A stretch of 64,000 nt of DNA from Liolophura sinensis (Eukaryota > Mollusca > Polyplacophora > Chitonida > Chitonidae), in the NCBI RefSeq assembly GCF_032854445.1, contig NC_088303.1:18855501-18919500 (forward strand), written 5' to 3'. The notes under the pieces were generated by a model. That model saw nothing but the letters and a program-made list of their open reading frames with translations. It ran no database searches and was not told where the DNA came from. Of the stretch, positions 1 to 12,200 are shown one piece after another. A program made the position numbers and the translations under genes. Within the stretch, counting starts at the first letter, position 1, and each line of letters starts with the position of its first letter.

Positions 1-250
1 GATCGTAAACTCGAGACACCCATTTACCACCCGACGCCCTGATCGTAAACCCGAGACACCCATTTACTAACCCGGCGCCCTGATCGTAATCCCGAGACAC
101 CCATTTACCACCCGACGCCCTGATCGTAAACCCGAGACACCCATTTACTAACCCGGCGCCCTGATCGTAAACTCGAGACACTTATTTACCAACCCGACGT
201 CCTGGTCGTAAACCCGAAACACCCATTTACCAACCCGACGCTCTGATTGT
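1..250. repeat. 40-bp minisatellite (about 6 copies)
   Basis: A 40-bp unit beginning gatcgtaaacccgagacacc is repeated head to tail from the first base of the window, with point changes between copies. It fades after about position 250. The array lies downstream of the carboxypeptidase exon at 523-607 on that gene's strand, so it is probably intronic. Its left end is outside the window, so the true copy number is unknown. Confidence 0.9.
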
Positions 251-522
251 AGACGTATGACCATCAACTTGCAAATACGACACTTTGATCCTTAACTCCA
301 GCTCCGGAGTTCCGGAGTGAACAAAAACCTGCGCTCCCACTTACGAGTTTAAAGCTTTGATGTCTAGGTCGCAGAGTATCATTGCAATGGTTTTATGGAA
401 CCATGGAACTGGAAATGACTTGATTATTGCATAGTCTCTCTCCATCGTTCAGTGGTGATGGTTTCTATATTCTCTTTCGATGTTACTGTATACCAAATGT
501 CTAAAGGAGAACATTCGTGTAC

Positions 523-607
523 CTGGAGTTTGTGAGCTTGATCCTGAAGGTAAACCAGGTACTCGAGCTGCGAGCGAGTTCGGGGCCTCACTGTCCAAAC
601 TTCGTGG
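523..607 (-). CDS. Third M14 procarboxypeptidase gene, exon 2 only (partial)
   Basis: Read on the minus strand, an acceptor (attacag) at 608-609 opens an 85-nt exon that closes at a donor (gtacac) at 522. It encodes a stretch with HEVWTVRPRT and [13 protein letters not shown], which matches exon 2 of the two complete carboxypeptidase genes in this window ([20 protein letters not shown]). Length (85 nt), entry phase (one base completing a Ser or Gly codon) and exit phase 0 are identical. This is the start of the N-terminal activation peptide of pro-carboxypeptidases, which folds over the active site until removed. Later exons would lie left of position 1. Exon 1, with the signal peptide, should lie between 610 and about 6,200, but I found no convincing candidate. 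The gene points the same way as its neighbour at 6,234-19,169, so it is a tandem duplicate. Whether the whole gene is intact cannot be judged. Confidence 0.85.
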
Positions 608-836
608 CTGTAATTTAGTAGCACATACAAGGGATTAACACCAGGAATATCTATCCTTTTATGGTCAATATAGCAATTTCTGGAATGCCCTGTTCAAAGA
701 AGTTACTCAATAACGGCTGTAAAACTAACCGGATTTATGCTACAGTGTGATGAATAGTTGAAATACACACAGCTATATAAGATACACATGTATATACTGT
801 TAAGTGGAGAACTTAGTTATTTCTTCATTTCACCCT

Positions 837-1103
837 AGGGGCCTCCGTGGCTCAGTCGGTTAGCGCGCTAGCCCAGCGTAATGACCCAGAAGCCTCTCAC
901 CAATGCGGTCGCTGTGAGTTCAAGACCAGCTCATGCTGCCTTCCTCTCCGGCCGTACGTGGGAAGGTCTGCCAGCAACCTGCGGATGGTCGTGGGTTTCC
1001 CCCGGGCTCTGCCCGGTTTCCACCCACCATAATGCTGGCCGCCGTCGTATAAGTGAAATATTCTTGAGTACGGCGTAAAACACCAATCAAAAAAAAAAAT
1101 CAA
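837..1103 (+). mobile_element. Full-length tRNA-derived SINE with 12-bp target duplication
   Basis: The head (gcctccgtggctcagtcggt) looks like a tRNA 5' half with a polymerase III A box, and a B-box-like stretch (gagttcaagacc) follows about 70 bp later. The body contains ggtctgccagcaacctgcgg and cgtcgtataagtgaaatatt, and the tail is A-rich. Target duplication tcatttcaccct flanks it at 825-836 and 1104-1115. This is the reference copy for at least a dozen relatives in the window, called SINE family A here. The conserved 3' domain resembles the widely conserved Nin-DC SINE domain as I remember it; that family name needs checking. Confidence 0.92.
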
Positions 1104-1115
1104 TCATTTCACCCT

Positions 1116-3630
1116 GTGTGATACGATGAAAAAAGAAATACTTGCAGGTACCTGTAAAAAATGTATATAATTGTGTGCCTATCCATGATGATATCTAACA
1201 AAAGTCAGTAAACTCTATTCAGGAATAAAAAGTCAGAAATAGAAAAAAATGTTTTCTGTTGAGAGGGAAAATAAAGGTGTTAATTTTTGGGGGGGGGGGG
1301 GGGAGGGGGTGTTTTTTTTTAAGTCAATCACTCTGCCAAAGGGCAAAAACTGCAATTTTTTTGAAAATTCTGAAGATTTAAAACCTATTAACAGTGACAG
1401 TTTATCCCTCGTTCATCTCAGCATCCACAGTGTCACCGCGCATGCGCCTCAGGTGCGTTGCTTTTATTATAAAAAAGTACTAAAACAAGTAAACCAGCCT
1501 GAAGTGAAACAAGTGGAGACAATATTCTGTTTTACAGCCCTATTGCCTGAACAACTCTATGCTTGCAAACCCAAACGAGACATACATGTATATATGAAAG
1601 TCAAAAGAAAAACAAAAATTAAAATTCTAAAGCTTGAAAAAAATTCTCATGAGAAGATTTAAAGAAAAAATACATCATCGCCAAAGGGCAGACACAAGAA
1701 TTATCATGGTTATGTTAAAAGCCAAACTTAAAAATATTCACAATGACCCATTTATTGCTTGAATGGTTCTCGTATGGTTTGATATATACTCCGTGTTCAA
1801 GTGCAAACTGAAAACTTTTTAAATATTTCGCATTGTTGCACTGTTCTTAACGCACTGTCTTAATTTACAGTTAGCATTTTTGTTTTCCATCGATGAGTAT
1901 ATTTTCTCAGCTGATCTTGTATGCAGGCACGATCTAAATGTCAAATCAAATCAAGTATCGCAATTATGATCCATTACGCACTTCTGATGTTATTAAGCGA
2001 GAATATTTCGCTGTATTTCGCCATGATAAGAAAATATACGAATGCATAGATACATACGCCATCACAATTCGTAACCTTACCCGTTATATTTATCCTGCAT
2101 CCCGTCCACTCCTGGTAAACAAGTTAAAAGTACAGCCAGAAACGAGGCCACGGAAGCAGACTGTAACATACTGAATTTTGGCACTGTCAGTCTCTGACAT
2201 ATCAGAAGATTGGTCCTACTCGTATATGTAGCTCCAGTACGTTAATGCTACAGAGGTTACAATCAATATGGCCGACTAGTCCGCATACTCCTTCCAGCGC
2301 ACGCTCCGCTGTCTTCGCTCGCTCAATACATCACTGCCAACACTAACAAACTTTATACAGAAACGGTGATGACGCATCCAATTATATCACAAAACCACAA
2401 AGCTGGAAACTTCATTAGGGTTCATTACATAGACAGCTGAAAACTATTCGTAAAAAGACGTTCATTCACATTTTTTTTTAGATTTTTAAAAACATATTTA
2501 AATGAATGTAAATGTTTGAATTCTCTGGTGGGTTTTATGAACCATAGGCATGTACATTATTAGGTACCATTGGGTCACAACAAGTATTTCCCACTTTAAA
2601 TTCCCGCTTTTGATGCTGGAATATAGTTTTTATTATCCACAAGTAAAAAATACCTCAGATGTTGTTCTCCAAAAGTCCGTCTGTAGTGAATGTAAAGAAT
2701 AAAGGTGATATGAGGTCATGAATACACTGACATTGGCAGTGTTGTCCATGAAACCTAATATAAAACCAATGCCATTTTAGTTAAAGTTAATACCTTAGCT
2801 CCTAATAAACTTTTGAAAAACATGGGCCAAGAAGTTTTGTGACGTTGCGTTGCGTGGCTAACAGGACAGATGGGGATGCTAGGTAGTGGCGGTCGATTGC
2901 TATTTATTCTGTTGATAGGCATTGCAGATTTTTAAAAACATTTTTACAACACTATCGGGAATGAATTCAAGTTTGCAGCTGACTTTCTGTTCACTTTAAT
3001 GATAAGGCATCAAGCTCGAGGTGGTCTGAATGCTATTGAAATCATCAAAAAACCGTACAGCGAAAAGTAATGTGGAAATGTTTGTTCGTCTGATTGTTTG
3101 ATTGGTGTTTATGTCGTTTTCACTTTTATTTCGGTCATATCAGGACGTATTTATAGTGCTGTCTCAGTGGAACACCATGCCGAAGATACCAGACACTATG
3201 ATACCAGATATTCGAGTCCAACGCAATCCAACAAATTATGATCGATTACTATAGTTCTATCATTAAATTCACCAAATGTTAGAAATTAAGCACATTGATT
3301 GGTAAGGATGGCTCTGTTGACAGAGATTCTGTCAAACACATTTATTTGGGCAAATTGTTGAGGTATCGCTTAACATTTGCACAAATAAAGATCATTTGCA
3401 AGTTGTGTCATTCGCGATGATACTTTTATCCACATTGCATCATCGTTGATTGTTGAAACTAATTTAGGCCAAACATACATGAATATTCTTCGATGCCACA
3501 AATGCCTTTCTTTGCAGAAAAAAAAAGAAATGAGCAGTAAGTAAGGACTGTTACCTCATGCGTTACTAGCACACTGCTATTACTAAGATAGCTCAAGCAT
3601 TTAGCTATTGTTATGCCTTCTTGTCTATGC
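1116..3630. other. Intergenic stretch, no supported gene
   Basis: AT-rich sequence between the partial exon at 523-607 and the tandem array that follows. It contains a 15-G run at 1289-1303. Around 3,176-3,215 there is a short fragment (atgccgaagataccag) related to SINE family B. A 137-residue open frame at 1249-1662 crosses the G run, is lysine-rich and resembles nothing I know. The missing exon 1 of the third carboxypeptidase should lie between here and 6,200. Confidence 0.6.
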
Positions 3631-3639
3631 ATCCAAAGG

Positions 3640-4625
3640 CCTGGCCAGTGACTGTTATAATTTCCCTGTATGTATGCTATACCTGTGTAGGCCCAGTCAA
3701 TGACTTCTGTATTTACTTTCACAGCATGTATTATACGCCATACCCGTAAGGACCCAGGCTGTGTTATAGGTGGCAAGCCGATGTCCACTGTGCGCAGTAT
3801 AAAAATTGTAAGGCCGTGTTGTGACTAACGGATCTATGTTTGATATGCAATACAGGTATAGGTGCCAAATTAGTGACTAGGGTCCTTTGTCCCATAGGTT
3901 GAACTTGTAGGGGCTCAATCTGTGGACATTGTTCGAACAACCAATGCATGCAGGAGCCCATTCAGTGACTGCTGTAAACTGTGCGTACAAAGAATATATG
4001 GACGAGCCCAATCAGTGACTGCTGTAAACTGTGCGTACAGAGAATATACGGAGGAGCCCTATCAGTGACTGCTGTACACTGTGCGTACGGAGAATATACG
4101 GAGGAACCCAATCAGTGACTGCTGTAAACTGTGCGTACAAAGAATATATGGAGGAGCCCAATCAGTGACGCCTACAAACTGTGCGTACAGAGAATATATG
4201 GAGGAGCCCAATCAGTGACTGCTGTACACTGTGCGTACAGAGAATATATGCAGCGGCCCAATCAGTGATGGCTGTACATTGTTCGCACAGAGAATACATA
4301 CAAGGACCCAGTCGTTGACTACTGTACATTTTTCGTACAGAAAATAGATACAAGAGCCCAATCAGTGACTCCCGTACATTTTTGTTACGGAGACTACATG
4401 TACGGACCCAATCGGTGACTGCTCTACATTGTTCGTACAGAGAATACATACAGGGGCCCAATCAGTGACTCCCGTACATTTTTGTTACGGAGACTACATG
4501 TACGGAACCAATCGGTGACTGCTGTACATTGTTCGTACGGAACATACATACAGGGGACTAATCAGTGACTACTGTACATTGTTCGTACAGAGAATACATG
4601 TAGGGGACTTATCAGTGATTGATGT
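3640..4625. repeat. 50-bp minisatellite, degenerate at its left end
   Basis: From 3,963 the unit cagtgactgctgtaaactgt, followed by gcgtacagagaatatatgga and ggagcccaat, recurs every 50 bp about 13 times. Diverged relatives extend left to about 3,640. The open frames seen here on the minus strand are products of the repetition, not genes. Confidence 0.9.
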
Positions 4626-4629
4626 GCAC

Positions 4630-6230
4630 GCTGTGACAGTAACTGTTACAGGCGGCGAGTGACAACTACTGCATCGGTTCATATATTACTTTTGTCAGCG
4701 ATTTAAAAGCAAAACTGAGCAGAATGAAGTATTTGCTTCTTGGTCTTATGATTTAATGTCAAATATGCATGGATATAGGTTGGTATTTGAATTTCAACAA
4801 TACATAAGGATAGTATGGTGAGACATGATAAGATGTAACATTAGTAGAACACCACGTGTGGGTTTATGTAACGAAAGGAGAAAAACAGCACATGAACGCT
4901 GTCAGGAGGCGTCTGTTCGATGTCAGGGGTGATCAGTGTTTACCAACCCAACGATTACTTCGAGAATGACTATCGGGCTATTTTAAGTAAACCAGTCATA
5001 CGGTTTGCGATAGGACTGAAATTAATCTCGAAAAAGCAAACTTTAATGGAAGACTCAGAAAGGTAATCGCAGTGATACCGCAGTTATGTCGTAACTCAAA
5101 GGAGAACTCTGCAGTATTCATGTCCAACATGTACTGTACTTAAGCATTTGCATGTGCCTTTATTAAGGACCAGCGTTAAGTATGAGTCGTCACCTGATTA
5201 AGTCCATATGTTTTGCATCCGAAGAACCCCAAAACTGTCAAATTGTCTGTCCTGTGTGTGAGTCAGTATTGAGAAACATGGCAACACGTCTTGCAAAACA
5301 ATATTCAATTTATTGTACATCTTACATAATTGCTAAAATTTACATTGCTCTCACCAGACAATATAGACAATAAAAGAAAGATATGATACACATACACTGT
5401 GAGAATTCTTACAAATCAGTAGTGACATAAGCTGTATAAGCATGTAGTCCATCAATATTTTAAATCATTAAAGTTTGCAATATGAAAGTATGGCATCTGG
5501 AGGATTATTTGTAAGTGTATGATCAGTTGCATATTGCACATATTGATGTTCAAAGAGACAAATACAAAGAATAACACCATTAAAAAGTTTTCCATTAATT
5601 GATATGCAGTAAAAAAACAACAACACATCATTCCACTGTAAAACACATACAACGGTAAATGTTGTAGGTTAACTGGCACTCTGCTGCATTACATTACAAA
5701 CAGAAATATTGCACATTTATGGTGTTTAAAAATTACCATATATACGAACAGATCTAAACAGAATTTGAATGTGAAAATGAAGGGAGGTGCCGTAACTATT
5801 TTACATCGTTAAAATGTTTTACTTTTTACCACTGTTAGCAGCTTTTGGTGAGCGTACACACGTGCTTGCTAAGTACATGTACACATGAAGGAAGATGACC
5901 ACCTTCGAGAAGGATGTATTTCCCTTAAAACATTTCCCTTTTCGATTGAATTATTGCTCAATAACTTACGTTATGATGTTCCTATATTGGCTGTTAACCA
6001 CTAGCAAGCATTTCACATCCCGAAAATTGTAAATGATTCCACAGCTTTGCATATGACATATGTATATGCATCTGTCTATGATTTGAAACATTTCTTTTCA
6101 TTTCTGACATCTTTAGACACGTAAGTTACGTTAGTTACAGGATATTGCACTAGTTGTGTACAAGAAATCAGTAATAAAAATAAAATTCAAATAAATGACC
6201 CGGGAACCATTGATGTCCATGTATCATGAT
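4630..6230. other. 3' flank of the minus-strand carboxypeptidase gene
   Basis: AT-rich sequence with no tandem array and no exon-like open frame with a recognisable product. It should contain the 3' untranslated region of the gene ending at 6,234. I could not pick out a clear polyadenylation signal on that strand close to the stop. Confidence 0.5.
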
Positions 6231-6233
6231 CTA

Positions 6234-9200
6234 CTAAATCTTTACAACGCATTTTGCCATTGCCAATACTCCCTGAAGAGTTTCCTCCCCTGATGGAATA
6301 ATCTGGTTCGCCGGCAGGAGGAACCCATGCTTTCCCGAATCCCGTAGCTCCAGAGTAGCTGCATATGGTATTTTACTAACTCCGTGTGCCCAGTCCATGG
6401 ATCCACCCGTCACAGCGTCTGTAAGTGAAAACAGAAACTCCACTGACTGAAATAAAATCTTCAACGATGTGATAGAGGAGTATATAGAAACACTTGACAG
6501 GCCTCTTTGATATGCCTAAGTTTAGGCCTACATATATGCCTATAGGCCTAATGATCCCTTTCTGAGATGGTCGTGAGATTCTAGGGTCTTTGTACGATTT
6601 TCTCCTATCATTGTACTAGCCGCGGTCGTATAAGTGAAGTATTCATGAGTAAAGTGTACAACACCAAAGAAACAAATAACAAATAAACAAAGAAGAAAGA
6701 AAATAATTCTGATATGCTTTTCTTTACTTCTCATCTCATTAAAATTTGCTTTACTGCCGGTTCTAGAGTGACTTAATAGGATAGACTGGTAGCCAGCCCA
6801 ACTTAAATGGTGTAAGCTTTTACTGAGATTCACATTTGCACAGTTCGAGGACTTGATTGGGCCTACGTTAAATGATTTGTCAAAAGTTTAGCAAAAGGCC
6901 CAAAACGCGGAATTGATCTGTAACTTATCAAGGCGAATCCATGGGATTCAAGTGAACATGATAAAGCATATTTTGTTTGGTTCTATATGTATGTATACTA
7001 TCAACGGACAGCCTAGCTGTATAGTGATGTTTTAGAACATAGGGCCTATAGGCCTACAAGCCATTATGCTGCAGACCAGAGATAACATACAGAGCGTACT
7101 GGCGGCGGAGCCACGTCGATACTGGGTGCCATAGACAGCAGTCAGAGCCTTCACTGCAGCCAACGAGCACTCGTCCTGTCAACACAAACACAGCAAAGTC
7201 TTAGCAATTGCTGGTTCATAAAATATCAGTTATCGATACCAGGATTTGTACATGTAAGTAAGCAGGTTGTAAAATTAACTTGTCACAAAGATCAGAATGT
7301 GCTTCCTCCACGACAGACAATACACTTATCAGTCACGAGTAGATCGAATGTCACAGACCATACACACTTATCAGTCACAAGTAGATCGAAGGCTACAGAC
7401 CACACACCTATCAAATGTGAGTACATCCAAGGCTACAGATCATAATTATACACATATCGGTCGTGAGTAGATCGAAGACTACAGACCACACACACTTATC
7501 GGTCAGGGGTTGATGCAGGCTACAGAGCACACATACTTATTGGTCATGAATAGATCGAAGGGTACAGACCACACACTTATCGGTCACAAGCAGACTGAAG
7601 GCTACAGACCACACACTCTTATCCGTCATGAATAGATCAAAGGCTACAGACCACACACTTATCGGCCACAAGTAGATCGAAGGCTACAGACCACACACGC
7701 TTATCGGTCACAAGCAGATCGAAGGCTACAAATGATACACACTTATCGATTGTCAGTACATTGAAAGTTACAGACCATACAAATATATCGGTCGTGAACA
7801 GATCGAATAAGGGTTACAGACCACACATGTATCGGTCATAAATAGATCGAAGGCTACGGTCATGAATAGATCCAAGGCTACAGACCACACACACGTGTCG
7901 GTCACGAGTAGATCAAAGGCTACAAACAACACACACTTATCGGTCATGGATAGATTGTAGGCTACAGACCACACACACGTATAGGTCATGAATAGATCGA
8001 AGACCATGCACGGTCATGAATAGATCGAAGGCTGCAGACCACACACACGTATCGGTCATGAATAGATCCAAGGCTACAGACCACACACACGTGTCGGTCA
8101 CGAGTAGATCAAAGGCTACAGACAACACACACTTATCGGTCATGGATGGACTGTAGGCTACAGACCACGCACACGTATAGGTCATAAATAGATCGAAGAC
8201 CATGCACGGTCATGAATAGATCGAAAGCTGCAGACCACACACACGCATCGGTCATGAATAGATCAAAGATTACGATCATGAATAGATCCAAATCGATTAT
8301 CATAGACAATACACACTTATCTGTTGTGAGTAAATCGATGGTTACATACAATACATACTTAATGCGCAAGGTTACCTGCTGGTTATAATTACTAGGTTGC
8401 TTTATAGAATAGGACCAGGGCGTTAACCAAAGCTGTGAGAAGGCATGCACATCGACGTAGGCCTGGAACCGCCCGGGTACAGCTTGTATGAAGTTTGCCA
8501 CACCCCTCACTTCCGGTTCCGATAAGACACCCGGACCACAATACGTGTCGGAGCAAGGGTTATGAGACGCACCTCTTTCTGTAAGATATGGTCTCATAAT
8601 ATCAATAACAGTAACACCAACATCTTACATTTTAACTTTAGATAAGGGAAGCTCCATATAAGCGGCAAGCCCAGGCCCGAGCTTATCTTGCTAATTACTG
8701 GATAGGAGCCTCCGTGAGCAATGACCTAGGTGCCTCACGCCCCTTTCTGGTCAGCTTGGTGTCTAAACTGTTGCTGGGTGGAGTGTCATGTCTGTCGCCT
8801 GGGCAGCCTAGTCTCTATAAACTGTGGCTGAGTGGAGTCTGGTGTCTAGTCAGCCTGATGTCAGTAAACTGTTGCTGAGCGGGGTGTCATGCTTGGTGCT
8901 TGGCTAGCCTAGTGTCTATAAACTGTGTCTGTGCAGAGTGGAGTATCATGTCTGGTGTCTGGTCAGTCTGGTGTATGTAAACTGTTGCGGAGTGAGGTGT
9001 CATGCCTGGTGCCTGGCTAGCCTATTGTCTGTAAACTTTGGTTGAGAGGAATGGACAGGTCAGTCTAGTGTCTATAAACTGTCTCCAAGTTGAGTGGAGT
9101 GTCATGTCTGGTGTCTGGTCAGCCTAGTGCCTACAAACTGTGGCTAAGTGGAGTGTCAAGTGTGATGTCTTTGGAATGCCTTTCCAGTGGGTTTGCACTG

Positions 9201-12200
9201 TAGATATGTAGGCATTTGTGTCGACGACCTAGGCAATGATAGGTATACTTACGGCACCATTTCCAATCCCAGTTCCTGTTAGCATCTACCCCAACACATT
9301 TCTCTGAACCCGAGTGTCGGGATCTGGTCTTCCTCCAGAGTCGATCCTTCATTAACACCAACGACAACACTTTATTTCGCTCACCAAATAACAATTTTAA
9401 CAGAATTGTACACGTACATATTAACTGTTCTATTGAAAACCGAGCATTTCAGCAGAGTAGGCCTACAGTGATGGTGAAAAAGGCAGTTTAAAAAGAGTTG
9501 CTCAGACAATGACAACAGGCACACCTTACTTGTTCTCCAATCAGCGCTTCTCTGTGTAACATGTCCTTCAGGAAACGTAACCTTTAAAGTGTACTGTGTG
9601 ATGTACAAAAGAAAAACATACATGAAAGAAATATCTTACCGATGTCCAGGAATAGATGTAACCATCGGCGTTCAAAACCGGAAGTACATACCAGTCCATG
9701 GCATCAACCACAGCGGTAATATCCGGATTGACACCGTACTGCTCAATAAGCTGAAAAACAGTGCTCATGATTTTAGTACATGAGGTCATGGGTTCATACG
9801 ATGCTGTTTTCAAGTACATGTAAATCCGTCAAATTGGACTGGTTGAATGAAAATAGGACAGGAGCTATTTTATGCGATTGTAGCATTAGACCAATCCTGT
9901 CGACACTTAAATGAGAAAACATAAACATTAGATTAAGTTCTAATAAAAGAGTGCCAAAAGTTAGTCCTAAATGTGGTCTTCAATATTTTTTTCGATTTTT
10001 CATTAAAGATGAGAAAATACTTGAAAATAATTCTTGTATGGTGGGTTCATATATTTGGCACCACCTTTTGGTATATATATATATAGTCTTTGTGTAATAA
10101 TGTCATAAATGAAGATGGTACACATGTTTAATAAATATATGGGTACAAGAAGTTTGTCTTTTCGGCTAACAAATGTGTTGATCTTGGGTTTTGATCATAT
10201 TTATATTTTAATATATTCATAAATATTATCAAAATTCAGATTAAATGCATATGCTTGGATACAAACAAAAAAAAAATACAGTCAAATACATTTGTTAGAC
10301 ATGCATCACATCCTTATATAGAACATTATTATGCAACGACGATAGGTACCAAATGCCCACCATACATACCATGAAAAAAATCGAAAACACTATTAAAGAC
10401 CATATCTGCAAATGAGTTTTGACCCCATTTCATCTGATTTTGGCATCATTTTTATGTTTTCTTCTCCTTTGAAAAACTATTCTATTTTCACCCCACACGT
10501 CGAATTCAACGAATGGATGTGACAAATCACATCGTGTGAACTCGTGGTTAAAAGTGGCAAATGTAAATAAGAAATTAGATTTCAGAAGGACTTTATGCCG
10601 TAACTCTGCAGCTGTTCTTTTCCACGAAGCTTTGAAAATTCATCATTTTTGGCAGCATTATTAAAATAATTGCCATGGAGCGTTTCTCAATTTCCACAAA
10701 ATTTAAGACACCAACAATGTTTCAAAAGCATAAATAAACAAGCATGCATATGCCACAAAAGCGTCTGTACTTTTTGTATATAAAATAAAATAAAATAATA
10801 AGATTATAAAATAAAAAGAATAAAAGAGTATCCCACATGTTAAAATAGAATGTACAGCGCTGAAAAAGATATTATTTTGCATACTGACAATCGCATTTAC
10901 AATAAGTCTTGTCAGTCCACTAACAGATGGCGCAAGTTTGCCCTTTAGGCTACACCTAGTTGTCGACACACTTCAAGTGTTCTGTACATTATGGCACATT
11001 TCACAAACCATTACATGCAGCTGTTACACGACTACCCTGTTTGAGTTTAATGTCATGTATATGTAGTTCTAAATTTTACTATCACTATACATCAAATCTT
11101 ATCATATCCATCTCATTCCACACTTTCATTCAAGTCATGTTCTGAAGCTTTTTCAAACGTCCATGGTGTAAACGTGTTACGCATTCTGAACAAGTGAATT
11201 ATTTTTTTATGTATTCATCTTTTCATTTATTTATTCATCTATTCATTTGTTTATTCGTCTATTTATTTATATATTTATTTATTTGATTATTGGTTAAGGC
11301 CAAACTTAACAGCTTTTGACCGATGGCGCTCCATTTTGTGGGTGGAAAAAACCGGTGTGCCCCGGGTAAACCACCGACATTTGGCAAGTTATTAAGAATA
11401 TTCCCCACACGTGACGTATAGATATGTACGCCATACTGGTGGAAGACATGTGATCATGACGAACGTTAGACAGTGCAAACAGCCACACCGGTGGCGCCGA
11501 TGGCTTATTTTTAACCCAGGTCCCTTATGAAATGACAGTGTCAGCATCTGCACTCACAAATATTTCGCTTGAATTTCAGTGGTCATGGTTATGGGTAAAG
11601 GAAAGAGATCAAGTGTTTGGGGAAAATGTGACGCCTGGCCAGATACCCGACGGACAAAATCTGGTAAAACAGGTCAAAATATCGTTCATGACAGTTCATT
11701 GCAACCACTTCATGCGATATGTCTTTATAAACATAACGATAGCCACAACAGGCACTTTATAAGTTTAAGACGGACGTGGAAAACCCTCATGTTGGAAATT
11801 CAAAATATATTACATAATCAGAACAAACTTAGCTCCTATACGTTTGGGCAAACACTAACGATGAATAACAGTTCCTTGCCCACACATCTGGATAATTTCG
11901 TAGCTGATTAAGCAAGCTTTGGTCTTGTTACAAATATCCTAATATAAAACCCGTTCACAGGCATGAACATACATGTGTAAAGCAAAGGAAATAAGAGTTA
12001 ATGTACTCTGCCAAGGTAAACATAGATAAGAGACCAGTTCCATGTGACTCCATGCACATAACGTTCGTCTGAGTTAATTGCAGTTCAAGGGAGAAACGTA
12101 TACGAATGGATGTTATTGGTGTCTATAACCTACCTGCCCAGCCATATAGACAACAGTAGCCGAAGATATCCACTCCCGAGCGTGCATTCCCCCAGTCAGG

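Noticed and set aside
842-920. tRNA gene at the head of the SINE (and at other family A heads)
   Set aside because: A and B boxes are present, but the sequence does not fold as a proper tRNA and continues into the SINE body with a target duplication.
1249-1662. 137-residue plus-strand open frame
   Set aside because: It crosses a 15-G run and a T run, has no recognisable domain, and codon use looks like translated AT-rich intergenic DNA.
2081-2120. Possible exon 1 of the third carboxypeptidase (minus strand, MQDKYNG before a gtaagg donor)
   Set aside because: The donor and phase fit, but there is no hydrophobic signal peptide upstream in frame.
4162-4461. 99-residue minus-strand open frame with repeated MYSLCEQC
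   Set aside because: It is a translation of the 50-bp tandem array.
7768-8600. Long minus-strand open frames with repeated [11 protein letters not shown]
   Set aside because: They translate the 42-bp array. Only the exon at 8,578-8,376, at the start of the longest frame, is genuine coding sequence.
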